Assembly (NCBI GenBank): GCA_024278565.1
Contig: JAJRSY010000118.1
Location: 1-20,118, forward strand
Length of the DNA stretch: 20,118 nucleotides
Origin: Bacteroidota bacterium
GTDB taxonomy: Bacteria; Bacteroidota; Bacteroidia; Flavobacteriales; Flavobacteriaceae
Direction of reading: 5' to 3'
The translations under genes were made by a program, and so were the position numbers. The notes under the pieces were generated by a model that saw only the letters and a list, made by a program, of their open reading frames with translations, was not told the DNA's origin and did no database searches. Shown here one piece after another: positions 6,739 to 13,195 of the stretch. How positions within the stretch are numbered: position 1 is the stretch's first letter; each line of letters starts with the position of its first letter.

Positions 6739-7695
6739 GTGATACAAAGAATCAAAAACGGACTAAAAAAAAGAAAGGTAAAGATTTTTTTAACGTTTTT
6801 GCTGTGTTCAACCTTGGCTTGGTTCGTCAATAAATTATCAGATACCTACACAAGCAACACCACCTTTGACCTGAAATTTGTAAATGTGCCCGACACCAAA
6901 AAACTGATAAGCGCATCTAAAGAACAAATAGATGTAAAAGTTGAAGCGGTCGGATTTCAACTCTTGGGCTTTGATTTTAAAAACAAGCGCGTTCAAATTG
7001 ACCTTTCAACTATAAAAAAGAAAGATGGTATGTTTTACATGCCCCAAAGTGTGTTTAAAAAGCAGATTGAAAAACAATTGCCAGAGCCAATGCATCTTTT
7101 TGAAATTGATGGGGAAGACCTGATATTCGAGTTTCAAAAAATTATTTCAAAAACCGTTCCTGTAATTCCTCGAATGGAACTGAATCTGGCGCAGAACTAT
7201 TTATTGGAAAGAAAATTGACACTTGAACCTTCATCGGTAACAATAAAAGGACCTGAAAACGAGGTGGATACCATTGAAAATGTGAAATCAATAAGGCTAG
7301 ACTTGACTGGTTTGACCTCTGATTTCTCAAAAGAAGTCGCCATTTATAAATCGGAAGCCTTGAAAAATATTAGTTTTTCTGACCAATCGGTTACGATTAC
7401 CGGTAAGGTTTCCCGTTTTTCTGAAAAGATGGTGGAAGTTGCTGTTAAGGTAATCAATGTGCCTAGAGGAATAGAAATAAAAATATTCCCCAGAAAGGTA
7501 ACTGTTCTGTGCAAGGCGCCAATGAGCACTTTGAAAGGTTTAAACCCTTCAGATTTTCAGGTGGTCGCCGATTATGGTAAGGCCAAGAAAAAAAAAGCCA
7601 AGAAGTTGGTGTTGGTTCTACAAAAAAAACCCGATAACGTTTATAGTGTCTTTTTAAAAGAAAAGAAGGTCGAATTCATAATTCAACGCAAATGA
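6739..7695 (+). CDS. YbbR-like domain protein, membrane-anchored
   Basis: A 318-residue protein starting at GTG 6739. A basic N terminus (MIQRIKNGLKKRKVK) precedes one transmembrane segment (about 15-31), so the bulk should lie outside the cytoplasm. The rest contains beta-rich repeats of the YbbR type, e.g. NVPDTKKLISASKEQIDVKVEAVG near 49-72, LEPSSVTIKGPENEVDTIENV near 162-180, and IFPRKVTVLCKAPMSTL near 244-260. In Firmicutes the YbbR protein CdaR regulates the diadenylate cyclase CdaA. Here the neighbour is coaE, whose ATG overlaps this stop codon (ATGA), so the two are translationally coupled. The role in Bacteroidetes is not established as far as I know. Family: good confidence; function: unknown. 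Confidence 0.85.
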   Translation: MIQRIKNGLKKRKVKIFLTFLLCSTLAWFVNKLSDTYTSNTTFDLKFVNVPDTKKLISASKEQIDVKVEAVGFQLLGFDFKNKRVQIDLSTIKKKDGMFYMPQSVFKKQIEKQLPEPMHLFEIDGEDLIFEFQKIISKTVPVIPRMELNLAQNYLLERKLTLEPSSVTIKGPENEVDTIENVKSIRLDLTGLTSDFSKEVAIYKSEALKNISFSDQSVTITGKVSRFSEKMVEVAVKVINVPRGIEIKIFPRKVTVLCKAPMSTLKGLNPSDFQVVADYGKAKKKKAKKLVLVLQKKPDNVYSVFLKEKKVEFIIQRK

Positions 7696-8276
7696 TGGTA
7701 GTGGGTTTGACAGGGGGTATTGGTAGTGGTAAAACCACAGTGGGCAAGTTCTTTGTTGAACTGGGCGTACCTGTTTATAATTCAGATGTGCGGGCAAAAG
7801 GACTGATGAAATCTTCAAAAAAGGTCAAAAGAGCAATCATCAAGCTTTTGGGAAAAGATTCATACAAGGGCAAGGTTTTGAATAAAAAGTACATTGCCGA
7901 AAAAGTATTCAATGATGGGGTGTTGTTGAAAAAACTAAATACCATTGTACACCCAGCGGTAAGAGAAGATTTCTTAAAATGGGTAAAAGCGCAAGATACT
8001 CCCTATGTGATTCAAGAGACGGCTTTGATTTTTGAAAATGCCTCGCAAGGTTTTTATGATAAAATTGTATTGGTCATTTCACCATCGAATATAAGGGTCA
8101 AAAGGGTTATGGAACGGGATGCTTCTTCAGAAAAGGAGGTTTTGGCCCGATTGAAAAAACAGCTATTGGATTCTGAGAAAATACACCTTTCTGACTTCGT
8201 TATCGAGAATGTAGAGCTGTTAAAGACCAAGGCAATAGTTGAGGAGGTACATAGCGCTCTGCTTGAATATAGCTAG
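7692..8276 (+). CDS. coaE: Dephospho-CoA kinase
   Basis: Catalyses the last step of coenzyme A synthesis, ATP-dependent phosphorylation of the 3'-OH of dephospho-CoA, in the cytoplasm. The 194-residue length is normal. The P-loop GGIGSGKTT occupies residues 8-16, the conserved Asp32 follows in VYNSD, IVHPAVRE (about 85-92) is the family HP motif, and QETALIFE (about 108-115) leads into the LID region with ERDASSEKEVLARLKKQ. ATG 7692 overlaps the YbbR stop by 4 bp; a second ATG follows at 7695. An 84-bp gap with possible operator sites separates it from the sensor kinase gene. Confidence 0.96.
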   Translation: MMVVGLTGGIGSGKTTVGKFFVELGVPVYNSDVRAKGLMKSSKKVKRAIIKLLGKDSYKGKVLNKKYIAEKVFNDGVLLKKLNTIVHPAVREDFLKWVKAQDTPYVIQETALIFENASQGFYDKIVLVISPSNIRVKRVMERDASSEKEVLARLKKQLLDSEKIHLSDFVIENVELLKTKAIVEEVHSALLEYS

Positions 8277-8290
8277 AGGTTCAGGTTTTT

Positions 8291-8319
8291 TTAACATTTT
8301 TGTTAAGGTTTGGTTAAAG
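8291..8319 (+). promoter_or_regulatory. Spaced TTAA half-sites before rprX, candidate OmpR-family operator
   Basis: TTAA occurs at 8291, 8303 and 8314, each within a T-rich context (TTAACATTTTTGTTAAGG, then TTTGGTTAAAGG). The spacing is 12 then 11 bp, about one helical turn, as used by tandem-binding OmpR/PhoB regulators. The first two also form the palindrome TTAACA-TTTT-TGTTAA. Placement about 45-70 bp before the kinase ATG suggests autoregulation by the response regulator encoded downstream. Binding is inferred. Confidence 0.4.
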
Positions 8320-8360
8320 GTGCGATTTACTAGGGTAGAATTTTTAAATTAGCTTAGAAG

Positions 8361-9941
8361 ATGAATAAGAGGTTGTTTGTTCTTTTGGTGATCTTGATGA
8401 GCCTCTCACTTATCGGAATTATTTTTGTTCAATATTATTGGATCAAAAAATCGATTGATGACAGGGCAGAACAGTTCTCCAACACAGTTTCTGAAGTATT
8501 AAATCAAGTTACAGATAAGATAGAGGAAAGGGAAAGAAAAGACTATGCAGACAGGTATTTGAACAGAATCGACAGTATTGGAAAGCTAAAAGGTTCTAAT
8601 TATACAAATTTTCTTTTTGTTGATCGTGACATCAACTCGAATGAGATTAAGTATTATTCACACGGTATTCTTGAAGAGGAATACAATATTTCTTCTACGT
8701 TCTTTGAAAATAATAGTGGTATAGATACAGCATCAATAAAAAACTATACCAGTAAGCGAACCACCACGATCCTAAAAGAAGATTTTGAGCTTGACGGAAG
8801 ATCATATCGCTTGACCCCCATTCAAAAATTAGAAAAAATAGGAGGGCTGTCGGCAATAGAAAAAGCACAGTTTGAAGATGTTTTTAGCGAATTTGCGAAA
8901 AAAGTACCCATTCATAAAAGGGTTTCTAAACAAGAGATTGAACTTCTTTTGAATAGCAAACTAAAAAACAGGGGTATCGATATCGACTTTGAATATGGTA
9001 TATTCAGTAATGGTTTACCAACAAAGGTGAAATCAAAAAAAATTAAGAGGGCCAAGGCAACACCATTCAGGTCGTTGATATTTAAAGATAGTGAGGGCAA
9101 TTCAAATTTTTCGCTTTTAATTTCTTTTCCGAAGAAAAAAGACTTTTTGATACGCTCTATTTTAAGTATGGCGATTTTATCATTGATTTTTACTTTGATA
9201 ATTGTTCTGGCCTATGCAAGTGCCATTTATCAATTGATCAAACAAAAGCAGATTTCAGAGATTAAAACCGATTTTATCAATAATATGACACACGAGTTCA
9301 AAACGCCCATAGCAACGATTAATTTGGCGGTTGAGGCGATTAAGAACCCCAAGGCCATTGATGATAAAGAAAAAGTAATGCGGTATTTGCAAATAATCAA
9401 GGATGAGAACAAGCGCATGCACGCTCAGGTCGAGAATGTCCTACGAATATCGAAGTTAGAAAAAAACCAGCTTGATATAAGTAAGGATAGGGTAGATGTT
9501 CACGACATAGTACATGATGCAATTGCCCATGTTGAACTGATTGTAGAAGATCATGGAGGGTATATAAAAACGCATTTAGATGCTGAGCGAACTGAGATTT
9601 TGGCCAATGAAATGCATTTCACCAATGTTCTTGTGAATATATTGGACAATGCCGTTAAGTATTCGGTTGAGCCACCAAAAATCGATGTGTTTACCGAATT
9701 GGCAAACAATAATATTGTAATAAAAATTCAGGACCAAGGTTCAGGAATGAGCAAGGCGGTACTAAAAAAAGTATTTGAAAAGTTTTACCGTGAGCATACG
9801 GGCGATATACATAATGTAAAAGGGCACGGTCTCGGACTTGCCTATGTAAAACAAATAATTGATGATCACCAAGGTGAGGTTTATGCGGAAAGTGAAAAAG
9901 GAAAAGGAAGCATTTTCTATATAAAATTACCTTTAATTTGA
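8361..9941 (+). CDS. rprX: Membrane sensor histidine kinase, RprX-like
   Basis: A 526-residue two-component kinase. TM1 lies at about 6-27, followed by a periplasmic sensor region of about 235 residues rich in Lys, Asp and Asn with no family I recognise, then TM2 at about 264-290. There is no clear HAMP domain between TM2 and the dimerisation helix. The H box FINNMTHEFKTPIATINLA holds the phosphoacceptor His311. The ATPase part shows the N box NVLVNILDNAVKYS (Asn426, Asn430), G1 DQGSGM (458-463), F box FEKFYR and G2 GHGLGL (488-493), so it should be active. Its stop lies 5 bp before the response regulator ATG. The RprX name rests on pairing with a very RprY-like regulator; the stimulus is unknown. 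Confidence 0.9.
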   Translation: MNKRLFVLLVILMSLSLIGIIFVQYYWIKKSIDDRAEQFSNTVSEVLNQVTDKIEERERKDYADRYLNRIDSIGKLKGSNYTNFLFVDRDINSNEIKYYSHGILEEEYNISSTFFENNSGIDTASIKNYTSKRTTTILKEDFELDGRSYRLTPIQKLEKIGGLSAIEKAQFEDVFSEFAKKVPIHKRVSKQEIELLLNSKLKNRGIDIDFEYGIFSNGLPTKVKSKKIKRAKATPFRSLIFKDSEGNSNFSLLISFPKKKDFLIRSILSMAILSLIFTLIIVLAYASAIYQLIKQKQISEIKTDFINNMTHEFKTPIATINLAVEAIKNPKAIDDKEKVMRYLQIIKDENKRMHAQVENVLRISKLEKNQLDISKDRVDVHDIVHDAIAHVELIVEDHGGYIKTHLDAERTEILANEMHFTNVLVNILDNAVKYSVEPPKIDVFTELANNNIVIKIQDQGSGMSKAVLKKVFEKFYREHTGDIHNVKGHGLGLAYVKQIIDDHQGEVYAESEKGKGSIFYIKLPLI

Positions 9942-9946
9942 AATTT

Positions 9947-10654
9947 ATGGAAACAGTAAACAAGAAAATTCTGTTGGTTGAAGATGACCCGAATTTTGGT
10001 ATTGTGCTAAAAGATTATTTGTCAATGAACGATTTTGATGTGACTCTGGCAAAGAACGGAATGGAGGGTTTTGAAAAATTCAAAAGAGATAATTTTGATG
10101 TATGCATTTTAGATGTCATGATGCCGTATAAAGATGGCTTTACCTTGGCAAAGGAAATACGAGAAAAGAACGAGAACGTGCCAATAGTCTTTTTGACCGC
10201 TAAGACGATGAAAGAAGATGTTTTGAAAGGGTATAAGGTCGGTGCCGATGATTACCTGAACAAACCTTTTGATTCTGAGGTGCTTTTGATGAAACTGAGG
10301 GCAATAATTCAAAGAAAGGGGTCTAATACACTTGCAGATAGTAGAAAATTTGAATTTGAAATAGGTGGGTTTCACCTTAATTCAAAACTAAGGTTTTTGA
10401 AGTATAAAGATACCGATGCTATAAAACTTTCGCCCAAAGAGAATGAACTATTGCGTATGTTGGCATTGCACGAAAATGATCTGATGCCCAGAGAATTGGC
10501 ACTTACCAAGATATGGAGAGATGATAACTACTTCACGTCAAGAAGTATGGACGTTTATATTGCCAAGCTGCGTAAATACTTGAAAGTTGATGACACCGTC
10601 GAGATTTTGAACATTCATGGTGAGGGATTCAGACTAGTTGTTAAAACCGAATAA
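9947..10654 (+). CDS. rprY: OmpR/PhoB-family response regulator, RprY-like
   Basis: A 235-residue DNA-binding regulator counted from ATG 9947; a TTG at 9938 overlaps the kinase stop and is less likely. The receiver domain (about 6-122) has the acidic pair Asp13-Asp14, phosphoacceptor Asp56 in CILDVMMP, Thr84 in FLTAKT and Lys106 in NKPF. The winged-helix output domain (about 135-232) contains SPKENELLRMLALHEND, then WRDDNYFTSRSMDVYIAKLRKYL and NIHGEGFRLV, which closely resembles Bacteroides RprY as I remember it. It is co-transcribed with the upstream kinase and ends at a bidirectional terminator. Known RprY acts as a stress and metabolism regulator; the targets here are unknown, though the TTAA repeats upstream of rprX are candidates. 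Confidence 0.93.
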   Translation: METVNKKILLVEDDPNFGIVLKDYLSMNDFDVTLAKNGMEGFEKFKRDNFDVCILDVMMPYKDGFTLAKEIREKNENVPIVFLTAKTMKEDVLKGYKVGADDYLNKPFDSEVLLMKLRAIIQRKGSNTLADSRKFEFEIGGFHLNSKLRFLKYKDTDAIKLSPKENELLRMLALHENDLMPRELALTKIWRDDNYFTSRSMDVYIAKLRKYLKVDDTVEILNIHGEGFRLVVKTE

Positions 10655-10675
10655 ACGAATTGATATCAAGTATTA

Positions 10676-10705
10676 AAAAGCCTTGACTTTTGGTCAGGGT
10701 TTTTT
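10676..10705. terminator. Bidirectional terminator between rprY and gluconokinase
   Basis: CCTTGAC at 10681-10687 pairs with GTCAGGG at 10693-10699 (one G-T pair) across a 5-nt loop. An A-run lies before it and a T-run after it, so it can end transcription from both converging genes. The stop codon of the gluconokinase frame (10694-10696) lies within the right arm. Confidence 0.8.
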
Positions 10706-11205
10706 GGTTTTGAACTGTTTGGCAATGCTCGAAACCATTTCATCTGGTTTTTGTTCTATTGAAACCGTAATCGCATTTGTAGGTATTTGCAAAGTCTCGA
10801 ACTGAGATTTTAAAAGGGCAATCGGCATGAAATGATCTTTTCGTTGTTGTAATCTTTTTGAAATCATTTCAAATGTGCCGTTGAGGTAAACAAAATTGAC
10901 CTGGTTCTCAATGTCCTGTACCAACATGGTTCGATACGATTCTTTTAAGGCAGAACAGACAATGACAACACCTTTGGCACTGTTTTCTTAGCTAATGTAT
11001 TTAAGTACAACAGCCATTCTTTGCGGTCGGTACCGTTCAAAGGTATTCCGTTGGTCATTTTTTGAACATTTGCCTCAGAGTGGTGGTCATCGCCATTGAA
11101 AAACGGAATATTGAATTCTTTTGCCAAAAGCTTGCCAATCGTGCTCTTGCCCGAACCCGAAACTCCCATAACATAAAAAATTGGGGCCTTAACCATTTGG
11201 GTCAT
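10694..11205 (-). pseudogene. gntK: Gluconokinase, interrupted by a frameshift
   Basis: Gluconokinase phosphorylates D-gluconate to 6-phosphogluconate for the pentose phosphate or Entner-Doudoroff route. The N-terminal piece (ATG at 11205, MTQMVKAPIFYVMGVSGSGKST) has the P-loop and the GDDHHSEANVQKMTNGIPLNGTDR substrate region typical of the family. It runs out of frame in AKKTVPKVLSLSVLP and stops at 10945. The next frame continues with ENSAKGVVIVCSALKESYRTML and ends in the expected C-terminal portion with VYLNGTFEMISKRLQQRKDHFMP. One missing base near 10987-10993 explains both. The combined length, about 170 residues, is normal and every other motif is preserved, so the lesion is recent or a sequence error. 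The frame also extends upstream to 11235 (TTG) and 11232 (ATG). No gluconate transporter or dehydrogenase gene is adjacent. Confidence 0.88.
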
Positions 11206-11271
11206 TTTTGATTTATGGTAACTAATCAGCATCAAGCTTTAGAGCCAACCTCTTGAGCATCAGAACGAAAA

Positions 11272-11402
11272 TTTAAACGCAAGGAGCGCAAGGAAAAATC
11301 GCAAGGTTCACAAAGTCATTTAAAACCAATATAATATGAGTTTGCGAGCCTTGTGTAAATCCCTGCCTACCGGCAGGCAGGTTGGCGAACTTTGCGTTTA
11401 AA
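11272..11402. repeat. 131-bp intergenic element with 11-bp terminal inverted repeats
   Basis: TTTAAACGCAA at 11272-11282 is exactly inverted as TTGCGTTTAAA at 11392-11402. Inside, variants of CGCAAGG/CACAAAG recur on the left side (11278-11316) and partly in inverted form on the right, and a CCTGCCT/AGGCAGG palindrome sits at 11362-11381. It looks like a small non-autonomous mobile or REP-like element. It occupies most of the gap between gluconokinase and miaA. Confidence 0.65.
11362..11381. repeat. GC-rich palindrome (CCTGCCTGCC family) inside the 131-bp element
   Basis: CCTGCCT at 11362-11368 and AGGCAGG at 11375-11381 are exact inverted arms around ACCGGC. Same family as the palindromes at 5406 and 18699. 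Confidence 0.7.
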
Positions 11403-11456
11403 CTCAACAGTAAGTTGATTTTCAATATTTCAACTTTTTTATCCAACACTGATTAG

Positions 11457-12359
11457 TTACGATTTATGTTCTAATTGAGTTATGATGTCAGCGATGTTAT
11501 AAATAGGGTCGATCCAAAGGGTGGCTTTGTTTTTTTTGAACCAGGTCAGTTGTCGCTTGGCGAACCTTCTGGTGTTTTTCTTCATTTCAGATAGGGCAAA
11601 ATTCAAATCATATTCCCCATCAAAATATTTAAACAGTTCTTTGTAACCTACTGTTTGTAAAGAATTTAGACCTCTTTGTTTGTATAAAAACTTCACTTCT
11701 TTCAAAAGTCCTTGTTGTACCATGATTTCCACTCGTTGGTTTATGCGGTCATAAATAATCTTTCGGTCTGTTGTAAGACCCAAGGTGCTTATTTCAAATG
11801 GTCTTTTTGGTTTTTCTTGATGGATAAATGAGGAATAAGGTTTGTTGGAACCGATACACACCTCTAAAGCACGAATTAGTCGGTGTGGATTTTCTAGATC
11901 TACTTTTGCATGGTAGGTTGCATCCAGTAGTTTCAATTGGTCTTGCAAATGCTGTATTCCTTTTTCTTCAAACGCTTTGTTGAGCGTATTTCTAATTTCT
12001 GGGTCTATCTCTGGAAACACGTCCAACCCTTTGGTTACGGCATCTATATAAAGACCACTTCCGCCAACCAGTATAACGACATCTCTTTTCTTGAACAGCT
12101 TTTCTAAAAGAGCGAGCGCATCCCGTTCAAAATTGCCTACTGAATACGTGTCGAAAATGCTTTTATTCTGAATAAAATGATGCGGGGCACTTTTTAGTTC
12201 TTCTTCCGAGGGTACTGCGGTACCAATGTGCATTTCTTTGTAGAACTGTCGCGAGTCAGCAGAAATAATTTCTGTTTTGAAGTGTTTGGCCAAATCAATG
12301 GCAAGCTTTGTTTTTCCTATGGCTGTTGGGCCTACTACTGAAATAAGTGTTTTTTTCAT
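11457..12359 (-). CDS. miaA: tRNA dimethylallyltransferase
   Basis: Adds the dimethylallyl group from DMAPP to N6 of adenosine 37 in tRNAs that read UNN codons, in the cytoplasm. Counting from ATG 12359 there are 300 residues, the normal size. The P-loop GPTAIGKTK is at 10-18, the catalytic Asp35 sits in SADSRQFY, VGGSGLYIDAV (about 98-108) and NPHRLIRALEV (about 158-168) are family motifs, and the C-terminal RRFAKRQLTWFKK contacts tRNA in known structures. The ATG overlaps the stop of the upstream ion-channel gene (TGATG), indicating translational coupling. A GTG at 12362 is a possible alternative start. Confidence 0.96.
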   Translation of the reverse strand: MKKTLISVVGPTAIGKTKLAIDLAKHFKTEIISADSRQFYKEMHIGTAVPSEEELKSAPHHFIQNKSIFDTYSVGNFERDALALLEKLFKKRDVVILVGGSGLYIDAVTKGLDVFPEIDPEIRNTLNKAFEEKGIQHLQDQLKLLDATYHAKVDLENPHRLIRALEVCIGSNKPYSSFIHQEKPKRPFEISTLGLTTDRKIIYDRINQRVEIMVQQGLLKEVKFLYKQRGLNSLQTVGYKELFKYFDGEYDLNFALSEMKKNTRRFAKRQLTWFKKNKATLWIDPIYNIADIITQLEHKS

Positions 12360-13192
12360 CACAGTTCACTTCCACAGTTATAACAATGTGTGGCATCGTC
12401 TCGGTGGCCTTCCATAGAGCAATTGGTACAAGCTTGGGTGTTTAGGTGAACTTCGTTCTCTTTGTTTGTTCCTTGCTTGGTAAATTCAGCGGTTACGATC
12501 CCGGTCGGTACGGCAATAATACCGTAACCCATAATCATTACTATGGTTGCAATAAGTTGGCCCAAAACAGTTTGGGGTACAATGTCTCCATAGCCTACGG
12601 TGGTCAGGGTGACTATGGCCCAGTAAATGCTTCTTGGTATGCTGGTAAACCCGGCGGCACTATCCTCTATCAGGTACATTATTGTGCCCATGACCACCGA
12701 TAGTATGAGTACGACATAGATGAAAACCGCTATTTTGGTTCTACTGGCCTTTAGTGCCTTTTTCAGTGCTGATGCCTCTCTCATAAATTTCACTAGCTTT
12801 AAAATTCTGAAAACACGTAACAACCGAAACGTTCTTACGGCCAATAAAAAGTGGGATCCGGCCAAAATATAGGAGAGGTAAAGCGGTATGGTGGATATAA
12901 AGTCAATAATACCATAAAAGCTGAAAATATACTTGAACGGTTTTTTTATACTTATTACCCTTGCGATATATTCTATGGTAAAAAAGATGGTTATGATCCA
13001 TTCTAAGGTAAGTAATATTCGGTGGTACTGCGCATCAATTTCTTTTACGCTTTCAAGCATTACCAATATTACGCTTGTTATGATGAGGATAAACAAGATG
13101 ATATCGAACCATTTGCCCATTGGGGTATCGGCCTCATAAATGATTTCATGAATCTTGTTTTTCCAGCCTGTTTGTTTTCTGTCCCTTTTCAA
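12359..13192 (-). CDS. Voltage-gated-type potassium channel with C-terminal zinc ribbon
   Basis: A 277-residue six-transmembrane channel subunit, starting at TTG 13192. S1-S3 occupy roughly residues 29-110. S4 (about 118-137) has Arg120, 123, 126 and 129 then Lys132 and 135 at every third position, the voltage-sensor pattern. S5 is about 152-174. The pore loop carries the K+ selectivity filter TVGYGD (198-203), and S6 follows (about 211-236). After a short linker the tail contains CTNC (Cys255, Cys258) and CYNC (Cys270, Cys273), which looks like a small zinc ribbon, an unusual tail for such a channel. The gene begins 3 bp after the exonuclease stop and overlaps miaA, so it sits in the middle of a compact operon. 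Channel family: high confidence; role unknown. Confidence 0.92.
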   Translation of the reverse strand: MKRDRKQTGWKNKIHEIIYEADTPMGKWFDIILFILIITSVILVMLESVKEIDAQYHRILLTLEWIITIFFTIEYIARVISIKKPFKYIFSFYGIIDFISTIPLYLSYILAGSHFLLAVRTFRLLRVFRILKLVKFMREASALKKALKASRTKIAVFIYVVLILSVVMGTIMYLIEDSAAGFTSIPRSIYWAIVTLTTVGYGDIVPQTVLGQLIATIVMIMGYGIIAVPTGIVTAEFTKQGTNKENEVHLNTQACTNCSMEGHRDDATHCYNCGSEL

Positions 13193-13195
13193 ATA

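Noticed and set aside
8277..8360. Riboswitch or small RNA before rprX
   Set aside because: The 84-bp spacer shows TTAA repeats but no recognisable structured RNA element.
9938..9946. TTG 9938 as the response regulator start
   Set aside because: It overlaps the kinase stop codon; ATG 9947 gives a normal receiver-domain N terminus.
12446..12703. Plus-strand ORF of 85 codons opposite the channel gene
   Set aside because: It is antisense to the pore and S6 region of a clearly real channel; its Gly/Tyr-rich sequence is the complement of the conserved filter region.
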